Below, one piece after another: positions 1 to 10,400 of a stretch of 64,000 bases of DNA. Location of the stretch: positions 11,088,709-11,152,708 of the forward strand of contig CM076263.1 in the NCBI GenBank assembly GCA_038380795.1, read 5' to 3'. The stretch is from Pyrocephalus nanus (lineage: Eukaryota; Chordata; Aves; Passeriformes; Tyrannidae). Under the pieces are notes generated by a model, which was not told the origin of the DNA, searched no databases, and saw only the letters and a list, made by a program, of their open reading frames with translations. The position numbers and the translations under genes are program-made. Position 1 is the stretch's first letter, and each line of letters starts with the position of its first letter.

Positions 1-801
1 TAAGTACCTGGAGCTGATTCTGTAAAAATCTATGAGAATGATACTACTCAACTACTTCAGCTAAAATTTCTGGCTAAAAATCACATTAAGAAATTTCTTA
101 ATTACATTAAGAAACATCTCCCTTAAAAGAAAACCAAATCATCCTTTAATATTCCCCATGACTCAGCAAATAGAACTTCCCAAGTTTTTACAGCAATACT
201 TCTTCTTATATTTTATGAACTTATTTGCTCTATTATGCACCAGGAGGTTGCAAAGGGGACCGAAAGAAGTTATACTGAAAGAACTTGGGTAATACTGTGA
301 AAGTGACAAAGAAACATGGAAGTTCATTTTAGAAAGAAAAGAGTTGAATCTTAAAAGAATTATCAAATCATTCAAATGAGTTACTATGCAATTTTTAAAT
401 GAAAACAACTTGCAACTGAGTTCAGAATTTGTTTGCAAAACCAGATACTAAAACACCGAATTCAACAGCTGTACTATCCCTTTGGGCTCTTTATGGGGTC
501 AGGTGGTGCCCTGCTTCCAGGGCTGTGCCTTTCGAAAGACCTGAGTCTCATAAAACTCATTCGCTTTAAACCATAAAGCACCTCTTTACCTCATCAATGT
601 CACCCCTGGCTCACAATGTTGCTGTAAAATCATATTCAGATTTCTTGTGTCTGAAACATAAACTGTTTCAGGTCTGTCTATCTGTCAGTATCAGTGCCAT
701 TCACATATTATCAAGATGGTTCTAAGTCAATTAGCTTGAGCATTTAAAGTAGTATTACTGCATTAATGTAACCCTCCACAGGGGCTAATATTTTCTGCTT
801 T
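1..801. other. AT-rich sequence without a recognisable gene
   Basis: No repeat family or long reading frame is recognised here. On the minus strand a 61-base segment (648 to 588) is preceded by a TTTCAG acceptor-like site and followed by a GAG|GTAAAG donor-like site, with one frame open. Pairs of this strength are expected by chance, so it is not called an exon. A short GC-richer patch lies around 480-545. Confidence 0.4.
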
Positions 802-1085
802 TTAGCATTGTGTAATGTAGACAATTCCCTTTACAGTTTTAGTTAATGAAAGACTCTTTTCCACATTTTCTTCCAAAAACTGTTGTGTAACATCACTGTG
901 TACTGTAAATAGCTTCCCACTTCCATCTGCTGCCTGAAGTGTCTGCTCTAAACTGCTCTGGTTTGCAAAGTTTTTGCTTTGTAGTTCTTTGGCATAAAGC
1001 ATTTCTTAGCCTTGTTGTAATTTCTTCTAGACTACAGCTGCCAATAAATCAGGCAGTGGCACATAAATACTATACTGTTAATACA
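802..1085 (-). pseudogene. decayed coding-like stretch, family unrecognised
   Basis: The minus strand from 1002 to 802 has an open frame of 66 codons starting with ATG and ending in TAA. Its composition is protein-like, for example ADGSGKLFTVHSD and the C-terminal VKGIVYITQC. The same frame continues upstream to about 1085 with further protein-like residues (YVPLPDLLAAVV) but is broken by a TAG and by a TAA just before the ATG. There is no convincing splice acceptor at its upstream edge. What is seen is one frame of roughly 90 codons interrupted by two stops. I infer a remnant of a retrocopy or a lost exon. I cannot name the parent protein, and a chance open frame in AT-rich DNA remains possible. 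Confidence 0.27.
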
Positions 1086-1484
1086 TTTTTATTAGTTAGA
1101 CTCTAAAGGAGTGCGTAAAAAAATTCATTTTAATGAATAGATTTCACAACAGATTGGACATCACGAGCCCCCTGAGTTCAGTGGGATAACAGCATTACTA
1201 ACCAGTTAATCTGAGTACCTCTTCCTCAGTGCCCCAGGGAGAAAACAAACACTAAAGGCCCCACAAACATGATATGGATAACAATAATTCTTGACTTAAA
1301 TTTTGTTTGTGACTACAGCGACAAAAACATATTAAAGTGATAAATTAGAGGTTATCGTGGCCCATTTCTAGTACAGGTCACACTAAAACCCAGTTTTCAC
1401 CTTAATAGTCACTGCCACAGTTCCCAATAAAGTTCAAATTAGCCAAGATAATTTTAATAATGCCAGGTAATTCTGAAACGTGGT

Positions 1485-2531
1485 TGTATTGGGTTTGCAT
1501 GTCAGGGGTTTGGCAGAAGAGGGGCTACTCTGTGAGCAGTTGCCAGAAGCCTTCCCCATGTCCAACAGAGCCAGTGCCAGATGGCTCCGACACAGCCCCA
1601 CCAATGGCCACAGCTGAACCCATTGGCAACGGTGGCACTGTCTCTGGGATAATGTATTTCAGAAAGGGGGACAAAAAATCCCACCACCTTCAGCCAGAAG
1701 GAGGAGTGAGACTGCATGAGAAGAACAGCTCTGTAGGCACCAAGGTCATGGAAGAAGGAGGAGGAGGAGGTGGTGTTCCAGGCACTGGAGCAGAGATTCC
1801 CCTGCAAGACCATGGTGAGGCAGCTGCGTCCCTGAATCCATGGAGATCCATGGGGGAGCAGAGACCCACCTGCAGCCCATGCAGGACCCCACAGTAGAGA
1901 CGGTGGATACCCAAAGGAGGCTGTGAACCTGTGAGAAACCTGCTGCTGGCAGGGCTTCTGCAACTGTGGAGAGGAGCCCACTGGAGCAGATTTGCTGGCA
2001 AGACTTACGACTCCATTAGAAGGACCCACACTGGAGCAGCCTGTTCCTGAAGGACTGCAACCTGTGGAAGGCAGCCACACCGGAGAAGTTCATGAAAAAC
2101 TATAGCCTGTGGGAAGGATTCATGTTGGAGAAGGTCTGTGTTTTGTAGAAAGGACCCTTCATTGGAGCAGTGGAAGAGCAAGAGGAGAAGAGGAAATGTG
2201 ATAAATTGACCACAACCTCCATTTCCTGTCCCCCTGCATTGCCTGGGGTGAAGACAGAGAGAAATTGAGAGTGAGGTTGAGCCCGAGAAGCAGAAAGGGA
2301 TAGGTAGAATTTTTTTTTAGATTTGTTCTTGTTTTTAATTTTAGTCTTGTTAAGAGGCAATAAATTAATTTACCCAAACTACCCCTGATGGCAATTGTGA
2401 GTGATCTCTCCCTGTCCTTACCTCAACCCACAAGCCTTCTGTTATTTTCTCTCCTCTGTCCATCTGAGTAGAGTAGTGACAAAAGTAGCTTAGGTGGCCA
2501 CCTGGTAAGCAGGCAAGGTCAACCCACCACA
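1485..2531 (+). mobile_element. solo LTR of an avian endogenous retrovirus (family shared with 21.8 kb)
   Basis: The element begins TGT and ends ACA and is 1047 bases long. It is GC-richer than its surroundings and aligns by eye along its full length with 21762-22815. Shared landmarks include a GCCAATGCC-like block near the start, a degenerate TATA region near 1650, repeated GGAGCAG words, and a polyadenylation signal followed by the TGATCTCTCCCTGTCCTTA block near the 3' end. No internal retroviral sequence or second LTR copy is adjacent, so a solo LTR is inferred. Target-site duplications are not visible: the five flanking bases on each side do not match, so the ends may be off by a few bases or decayed. 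The open frames inside it are not genes. The family name is not asserted. Confidence 0.72.
2359..2364 (+). promoter_or_regulatory. LTR polyadenylation signal AATAAA
   Basis: AATAAA lies about 170 bases before the LTR 3' end, at the same relative place as 22631-22636 in the related LTR. This fixes the element's orientation as plus. Confidence 0.6.
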
Positions 2532-2723
2532 TCACTGATAGCATAGGAACTCACAGTTTTACAGTTACATTCCAACACAACATGCTAATTACAAGTCATT
2601 CTCTGATGACCAGAGTCTGTAGCCTTGAATTGCTTTGGTGTGCACTGTACAAACACCAGAGATATATTTCTCTTTTCAAAGAATGTGAAACCTAGTAATT
2701 GCATGCATAAAAGCTTCTCAATA

Positions 2724-3660
2724 AATCATAGACTAAAATAGGTTCCAGGATGTCATCTAGATGACCATTTAAGAGCCCCAAGGAGGGATTAACAACGTCA
2801 ATTTAATTCCTGAGATTTGCTTAATCTGTTCTTCAAAATCTCCAATTAGGGCAATTTTGAAACCTCCTTAGGCAATTTAGGTTACTGGTTTAGTATCATT
2901 ATTAATAAAATGTTCTTAATATCTAACCTGTATCTTCCTTGCTGCAACTTAATCCAAGTACTTTTGCAGCCTAAAAGCAACAAAACAACAGACTGCTCTC
3001 ATCTCTCTGCAGAGCTAAGAGACACTACTTTGAACACTTCAGATATATCACCCCTGTCTTCTCCTATTTAGATGTGTCAGTCTTGATTAATTTTTTCACA
3101 AACCACATTCTCCAGACCTCTAAATCTTCTTCTTGCTCGGCTGCAGACTCTCTATCTTTTGTGGAGCACTCTGCCTCAGAAAGACAAAGTACTTTAGCTG
3201 AGGTCTTGAAAATATTGAAGAGAATAAGAGAACCACTTTGCACAACTCAAACCATACCCTTATTTGTAAATCCAGGCATGGCATTTACTTTTCACTCAGC
3301 AGGATGACAGTATTGGCTCCTGTTCCTCTTGTGTAGCACTAAACCCCTTATACCAAATACCTTCTTGAATCCTTGTTACCTCAGTCCTGTATTTGTGCAA
3401 TGGGGTATCTGTGTTTAGGAGCAGCACCTTGGTCTTGTTTCTAATGAGCAACTTTTTATTTATTAGAAACAATATACAACCTATAAATATGACTTCTCTT
3501 TCTTCCTCTTCTCCAATGAACTGAAGTCCCTATCCTTTCACTGTTGTCTAGTAAATATACGGTATAGCATTATTCATGCCACTAATGATCTTCAGATTAG
3601 TTGCCGCACCAAGGAGTTAGTCTAGTTTTCAATCTGCCCTTTCACTCTGACAGTGACTCA
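2724..3660 (-). mobile_element. ancient, highly diverged CR1 LINE fragment (antisense)
   Basis: Read on the plus strand, the order of motifs follows an antisense CR1. First comes a degenerate ATCATAGA tail at 2724, then the block around CTCCTTAGGCAATTTAG (2864-2880), then CTTCCTTGCTGCAACTTAA (2934-2952). Next are reverse-transcriptase-end blocks such as GTGCAATGGGGTATCTGTG (3394-3412) and finally AGTTTTCAATCTGCCC near 3625. The element is heavily mutated and interrupted, consistent with an old insertion. The assignment rests on remembered CR1 block order, and the upper boundary near 3660 is approximate. Confidence 0.6.
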
Positions 3661-5442
3661 CTGATAACCAGTTGTAAATGGTCTTCCAAGGACTGGTGCA
3701 TCCTACACAGTAGTTTCATTCAAACTATGGGTTTCTAGCTAATTTACAAAAAATTCGTGAAATTGTATTGAAAGCCCAACCACAGTGCATATGTTCGACA
3801 TCACTGCTGCTCTTCTATCCTCGAGGCTTGATACCTTTTTAGGAGGAAACTGGAGCACTTGGAGAATGTTTCTTTTCAGTGGGAACCTGTGTTACTATTA
3901 CTTATCTCCATGCTCTCTCATATATTTACTTCAGTGTCTTACAGCAGTTTATAAACAAGTGATCAACACACAGAGTGTACAGCTAAAAAAAAAAAAAATT
4001 CTGTTAACAATCTGCACGGAAGACACTAATTGTAAACAGGCTAATGGAACTGCTGTCTGGGTCTTCTCTTGTCTAAAGAGAAGATCTTGCCTCCCTTTTC
4101 CACTGTCCTATTTTAGACTCTGGGGTCAGGACAGCTTCACACGAGGCAGGTCACCTCAGCGTGACATGACTCCTCTGCCTTGGAACCACAACCATTTTCC
4201 AGTGACTGGCTTATCCCCCACAACTAGGTCATCATCATGTCCCTGTGAGGCCATCATAGTGGCACAGCTGTAACCCAGGTGATATCAGCACTTCCTGGGA
4301 CTGGCTGGTGGGTGAGGCCACACCTTGGTCAACCCTGAAGCACAGCAAGAGCAGGATGTCCTCCCTCTTCCCCAAACAGGGATGCCATTTTGTTAATGGT
4401 ATAAACTCCATGACCTCTTTCAAGCTTCTCAAGAGCTTCTCATATATTCTTGATATATGTGATGTAGCCATGTAAATACCTCTAAAGATAAATACAGTGA
4501 GGTAGGTACATTTATAAATGCATGCACTTTATAATATTGAATTTATATTTGCAAAACTTTACATATAAAACATTACTTAGTAAGAGGTATCAATAATAAA
4601 GTTTAAATACAAATAGAAAATTTTAAAAAAGGGAAGAACATAGAGTCATACAACTACCAGTTAACAAGACTGATGAAATTCCAACCAGGCTGCTGCACAG
4701 TATTACCTGGTTAGTCTTCGGACTTTGTGCTGTGCTGCAAGATACAGACAATACTGCCTACTAAAATGGAAAATCAGAACAAAACTTCAACTTTACAGGA
4801 ACATGTGTAGGGGCACTAGGAGAAGTTCACAATGGATTTTCCCAAAAGACCACATCCATTGGATAAATGACAGTGGAAATTTCTGAAACAAACCCCAAAT
4901 TGCCCAGTGTGACAAGGGCAAGGGATGACATTTACCAAATGTGAATGCTTCCCCTGAACATGATGCAGCAGTAAACATGCCTCCTGCTGGGACAAAAGAT
5001 GAACTCCTGAAGGCAACTAACAAATCACCTATACCTTGCATAGCAAACTGGGCTTACAAACACAGGATGTTTCCTAAGCTGTTGTCCAGCTGGCTGAAAG
5101 CAGCCAATAAGTAATTCATCAGGCTGACTCCTCAACAATTTCTTTCAGCAATGATCCAGTATGGTTGTTCAGACCTACACAGTCTATCACATTCAAGTCC
5201 AGGGAAAAGGCTGTGCTACAGCTGACAGTGCTGGCATCTCACTGAACAAGTTTTTTGTGATGCCTGTTTGCACTGGGGCCACTTCAAATAAATCTAGTAT
5301 GGGTTTGGTACACTATTCTGAGCAGCGGTGAACAAAAAGCAGCCTTGTTAAAATATATCTCCTTTTCTAGTGGTACAAAGGGCTGCCTTACTCTGAATTT
5401 CTTGGGGGTTTCTTCTGTTTAGTAGAGTTTGTTATTCTTTAC
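3661..5442. other. single-copy DNA, no gene recognised
   Basis: Nothing here matches a repeat I know. A GC-richer stretch at 4080-4470 has short open frames on both strands without protein-like character. A 28-base minus-strand segment (4734 to 4707) has a strong pyrimidine tract ending TTGCAG and a CAG|GTAATA donor. It is too short to support as an exon. Confidence 0.4.
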
Positions 5443-5666
5443 CTTTTTTGCAGCTGGAATGCAGACTGGCATTGACCATCCTTTTTCCTTTTAAGGGTTT
5501 GGGGAAGGATGGCCCTTCCGGGCTGTGATGTGTCTCTCAACAACCCTCGAGGTCTCCTGCTTTGCCAGTGTTTGCAACTGGGCTGCAACTTCCTGGGAGA
5601 CATATCTGCATCTTTGGCCATGTTTTCAGCCACGCTTTTAACATGTGGCCTAATAATCTCCGATCT
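5443..5666 (-). other. splice-bounded open segment, possible exon or coding remnant
   Basis: On the minus strand a pyrimidine-rich stretch ending TTTCTAAAAG precedes 5666, and AAAAAAG|GTAAAG follows 5443. The 224 bases between are open in one frame for 74 codons plus two bases. Its residues are basic and hydrophilic, for example VAENMAKDADMSPRKLQ near the start and TLKRKKDGQCQ near the end. The acceptor is mediocre because it has AAG rather than CAG. I recognise no domain. Alternatives are a remnant of the internal region of the LTR element ending at 7482, although that element reads on the opposite strand, or a chance frame. Confidence 0.22.
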
Positions 5667-6856
5667 CTTTTAGAAAAATGGTATAGCTTTTGAAAAGAGG
5701 CTGCAGGCGGCTTATACTCCACCTGGGCTCTTTAATAATTCATGGACAAGGAGGGGTCCTTTTAATTCTTTTACTACTCCCTTTACTACTTATTCTTTAC
5801 TATATGATGGTGTGCTTCCTTAAAATACCAGAACCTTTCATGTCAAGAGAAAAAGCTTCAGAGTCCCCTTTCAGCTGTGAAAGAAGACATGCTTGCTTTC
5901 ATTTGTGTTTATTTCAGTGCTGCCTCTTTCTATGTGAGGTTGGTTTACTGGCACATAATGCAGTTTGTACTATGTTGTTGCAATGAGCTCACTGCTATTC
6001 CATGTGCCAAAACACAGCGTGATAATGGGACCAATAAATCTCAAACCAGCTGGTACTCAACAAGGTTTTGTGTAGAGGTAGATTGGGATAAAAACCTTCC
6101 AGTCATGTCAATTAAAAAGGAAGCTGTCACTGGCTACCCCAGGAGAAGTTTCAGAAAATCTTGTTAGCTTCCCCAGCTGTACAAAGAGTACAAGGATTTT
6201 CATCCATTTTAAGCTTTGCTGCCTAATTGCAGCACTGAAGACCAGGTCTATGGTTGGTCAACAGTTAAAGCTCAGTTGTTGGAACTAGTAAATGTTTATA
6301 CATTCCAGCAATATGCATATGGATGAATAATGGACTGTCAAAAAGAATAATGCCATGTCTTACCCAGCAGCATTATTAATATTATTCACACTGCCTGGGT
6401 ATTGTATTTCTGCAAAACCCATCTCCCACTGGCCTGACAGCTTCCAGGGGCTTTGAATAGCTGTTTGGTAAAGTTCAAACTGGTGTTTTGTGGGGATATT
6501 CTGGTGTAAGCATTGTTGGGGAGCATGATGTAAAAACCACAGTTTACTATCCTTCTTTTTCTCCCACTCTGGCTTCAGCTGCTAAACATCATGAACTTGA
6601 GAGGTTTTTATCCAGCTGTTAAATTTCTTCAGCAAGCACCACCACTTCACAAACAGCTGTTTCTTCCTTTCTTGCCTTTTTTACTGCTAGAAAATTCTCA
6701 ATTTTGCACAGTACAATTCACTTTTTAAAGTTCTTTAAAGTTCATTGGAATAAAATGTCTCCTTTATACCTTGGCAACTGTAGGCTATTAAGCAGTACAC
6801 TGACCCTTTCTAACTGTCCTGAGGACACCTAGAGAAGGTAATGGGATACTGGGAGA
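5667..6856. other. sequence upstream of an LTR, possible decayed retroviral interior
   Basis: If the LTR starting at 6857 is a 3' LTR, this stretch would be the adjoining interior. The only support is a purine-rich run ending GGGAGA directly before the LTR's TG (6851-6856). An open frame at 5877-6167 on the plus strand has no motif clear enough to call a retroviral protein. No gag, pol or env was identified. Confidence 0.25.
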
Positions 6857-7176
6857 TGTGGAATTTGGCATGACATAAATGGTATGGAATAAGGGGGCAG
6901 ATATTGTCCTGCCTTCAGCTAGGGTAGACTAAATTTCTTCTCAATAGTTTATTCTAATTTCTTACAGTGCTGTGTTTTGAATTTGGAATGAGAATGGTGT
7001 TGATAGCACACTGATGTTTTGGTCTTTTGCTAAGTTGTGTTTATCTTAAGTTGTTTTTTGTGTTTTTTTTTTCTTGTCTCATGCCCTGCAGGTGAGGAGG
7101 TTTGCAAACTAAACTGGGGCAGGTAACCTGAACTGACCATAGGAACATTCCACACCATAAAACATCATGCCCAATG

Positions 7177-7182
7177 TATAAA
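7177..7182 (+). promoter_or_regulatory. LTR TATA box
   Basis: TATAAA sits between the U3-like and R/U5-like parts of the LTR, 150 bases before its polyadenylation signal. Confidence 0.5.
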
Positions 7183-7326
7183 CAGAGGGGCTGATCTGGG
7201 TTAGGGAAGAGGGGGTCTGGCACTGATAAACCAATGGTGAGCAATTGTATTGTGCATCACTTGATTTTTCTTTTTAATTACCATTATAATCTACTATTAT
7301 TACTGTATTTTACTTTCTTTTCAATT

Positions 7327-7332
7327 ATTAAA
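7327..7332 (+). promoter_or_regulatory. LTR polyadenylation signal ATTAAA
   Basis: An ATTAAA variant signal lies about 155 bases before the LTR 3' end, with a second ATTAAA ten bases later. Confidence 0.45.
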
Positions 7333-7482
7333 CTTCATTAAATTTTTCCTTGAATGCTTTTATCTCAATCTGCAAGTTTTACTTTGATTCTCATCCCCAT
7401 TCCACCAGGGTCAGGGGAGAGAGGCAGAGGTTGAGCAAGCAGCTGCCTGGTGCTTATTTCCAGCTGGGCTTAAACCACAACA

Positions 7483-10400
7483 TTCACAACTTCAACTAGT
7501 ACCTGGGAACATCTAGTCATAACTACTGTTATTTCTTTTGTCCTAAACATCCTCATGGTCTTCCTTTCTGAGTGGAGGCATATTTACTCTAATTTTCACC
7601 AATTGCCAGACATGGTTTTCCAAATCTTTGCACAGCTTGGAGTTTCCATGCCCATACTATGACTGTAATGAAGAAGCTGTGGTTATAGTTTTTTATTATA
7701 AACTCCAGTAACACATTAATGTAGCAACTGGTAATTGCTTGCTGTAAAACATTCCCATGTGTCAGTTTTGAGCACCCTGTTAAAGCAATCTATGACAGAG
7801 GCCTCTATTTCATTATTAGTAATAAAGAAGTGAAAATTATTCTAATTTAACAACTTGTGTGAAGGCTGATTTAAAAACGTCCATTCTCTGCTTGATAATT
7901 ACTGAGGTGGCAAAAATGGTTTAAAAGCCTCAGCTAATTCAGAACCCACTCTGCCTTTCAGACACACAGTCCAGGCACATTGGGATAGTATGTTCACAAC
8001 TACTAAAATGAGACCACTACTGTTATTGTGTTTAGAATAAGCCACAAATACCTGTTACTTCTAAAGGACTTTCTCACAGCCTTGTGTTTATTCTAAGTCT
8101 TGGTTTACATGACATGAGGCCACCTGTGTTCTCTTTAGATCAATAGTACTTGTTTCAAAAAGGTGCTTTACACTCCCAAAGTATCCCACTTCCTCAGGAG
8201 TGCAGTAAGTATGTTTTGAGAGATGCCGCAGTTTGTTAACACACTGCTACTACATGCACACAGAAAAACAAACATTAGGTAACTGATTTAAGTCATGTTC
8301 AATGAAACTTTATTTATCATTGGGGTGACGCCTCTCATTGTCACCATTTCTTCTCTTTCAAAGATTTTTTTTTTAATGGTGTGTTTTTTTTTTTAATCCT
8401 GTGGTTCCAAGCAAGATTAAAAACAATTCACAGAATAATTGTGTCTTCTATGCAATCAGCCAGGATCACATTTTCAGAAAGTGTTACAAAATCCAAATCA
8501 ACATAAGGGTAAGGGAATACATGGAGCATAATTCCTGTCATGGTATTACAAGTAGCTGTTAGGACACTGAGATGTAGACAAAAGTTGCCTCCCACGCCTT
8601 CACACAAACTGTTGTTTTCATAATGCCAGAACAACCACCTTCTCTCCAATGCAGATGGTCTTTTTAGGAAGACCTTCTGGGCTCTAGGTGTCCCTACAAA
8701 CATACTCTTGTGAAGTTATTTTTTTCTGCTGGTCTTAAACTTTAGTAAGCAATGATGTTACCTATATTTTCTAGGACAGGACAAAGTTGAAGGACAGCCC
8801 CACAAGATGATCTGGCTGGTTTGAAGGCAAGTGAAGGGGGCCTCTTGGTCAGATTCACAGGTTTGGTCTATTCATTGAACGACCTGGGCCTGGGTGGCAG
8901 CCTCCTGGATAGCTTCACAGGTTTAGCCCTTTACCCAGCACATATTCAGATTTCTTCATGGCCTTCCTGCTCTCTGACATGCTCCCACGCCATTCAGATG
9001 TACTTTCCTTTTATTTTGTTTTCTTTCTACTTAATGTTTTCACCTAATTTCATTATCTCTTATTAAACTTTTATACACGCATTTTAATATCACTTTTGTA
9101 TATTATAAAGAAGTGCAACTATGTATAAACATACGGTTATACTGTTCTACATGTTTGCATGTTTTTGTGAACATACACAAACACGTGTGTGTATGTGAGC
9201 ACATGAGGGCCTTTGTCACACTCAGGGTTTCAGCTGCCAGCAGTTACAGGGGGTTCTGAGATCACATGGGGTATGGACATGACCATGACTAAACACTGAC
9301 TTCCATGGATAATGGGAGGACTTCTGAGGCCTGAGGGATCTGATGCACTTCTGGGATAAATTGGTCATATGGCTGGGAAAGGGGGAAGGGCTTCTGGGGA
9401 CAGATCTTTGAGGGTCGGATCTCCCAGCAGAAGGTGGAGGAATGTAGCCTGCACCATCTTGTATCAAAGTTGTTCTTCAACTGAGAGTAATGACATTTCC
9501 AATGGTTGTAGCCTTTTCTCATTCTCTCCTCAACTTCCTAAATCACAATAGAAATCTAGGTTGCTACGGCTCAAACAAGGAATGAAGACAGGTGTTAGAC
9601 ATAAAATAAGTAGGAAACAGTATATAATAATTAGTGACACAAATTACATATGAATACTATTTTTACATACAATAGTAACTATTACAGGCAGTTTGTGGTA
9701 ATTTAGCATTACACAGGCTAAGCAGATAGATGATGATGATTAGGGTACAGAGATGATACAAGACACGTGAGACTGAGCTTCTCCTGAAGAGAAGACTAGA
9801 AGACATACTTTGAGAAACAAATAGCCAACAAACTATTTTTTATCTCCCTTACATTAAGACAAAATTGTATGATCAAACCCGATTACCTTATCTAGACAAA
9901 AATACTTTATATTGTTACTTAAAACAAAGGGGTTATATGAGGATCTTCCCTTCATATGTCCAGACTTTACCACTCAACCTGGTATTTTAGTAGTTTCATT
10001 AAGCCTGGTAGTTTAGTTAACACTTCCATCTAAATAAGTAATTCATCAATTAATGTTTTTCAAAATTATTTTTCTTCTTGACTTAAAGTACATACATTTT
10101 AATTTTTTGTATTCATAAAATAAATTTTGCATTCATAAAATCATTTGCCCTATAATCACTGAAGTGTATTGTTCTTTATTTCCTCTCTGCATCATGATTA
10201 AGTAAAAGGAATCTTTTGAAGCAAAAGCTTATCCTTTTTGGATTGGCTTTCTTAAACTCTCATGATTTCCCAGCTAATGTTTAAGAAGAAACAGCAACAG
10301 CAACCCAATTTTTGGATTAAGCTATGAGCAGATGTAGACTTGGCTACAAGTCATCTTTGCTTTTCCAAAGGCTATCTCCTGTTTCGTCCAAGGAAGAAGG

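Larger units (their letters stand above)
6857..7482 (+). mobile_element. avian endogenous retrovirus LTR (second family)
   Basis: The 626-base element runs from TGTGG to CACAACA. Its order of landmarks matches an avian LTR type I recognise from memory: a block with GTGTTGATAGCACA near 6997, a region with CATACCATAAAACATCATGCCC-like sequence near 7150, TATAAA at 7177, a polyadenylation signal at 7327, and TTTTATCTCAATCTGCAAG before the purine-rich GGGTCAGGGGAGAG block. The terminal block contains GGTGCTTATTTCCAGCTGGG. The flanks show no target-site duplication. Together with the purine tract just upstream, this fits either a 3' LTR with decayed interior or a solo LTR with eroded flanks. Confidence 0.7.

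Noticed and set aside
588..648. 61-base minus-strand exon-like segment
   Set aside because: The acceptor is weak, and no phase or homology evidence ties it to the other candidates.
1460..1897. 145-codon plus-strand open frame
   Set aside because: It lies inside the LTR at 1485-2531, with equally long frames on the other strand, and reflects the LTR's GC-rich repetitive content.
3074..3307. 77-codon plus-strand frame
   Set aside because: It falls within the ancient CR1 in antisense orientation.
4707..4734. 28-base minus-strand microexon with strong acceptor and CAG|GTAATA donor
   Set aside because: It is too short to test for coding, and such pairs are expected many times by chance in 64 kb.
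5877..6167. Possible retroviral integrase-like frame
   Set aside because: Only a vague RDNGTN resemblance was seen. The expected spacing of catalytic residues could not be shown.
8031..8097. Imperfect inverted repeat with about 45-base loop
   Set aside because: The arms are short and mismatched, with no flanking duplication to suggest a mobile element.
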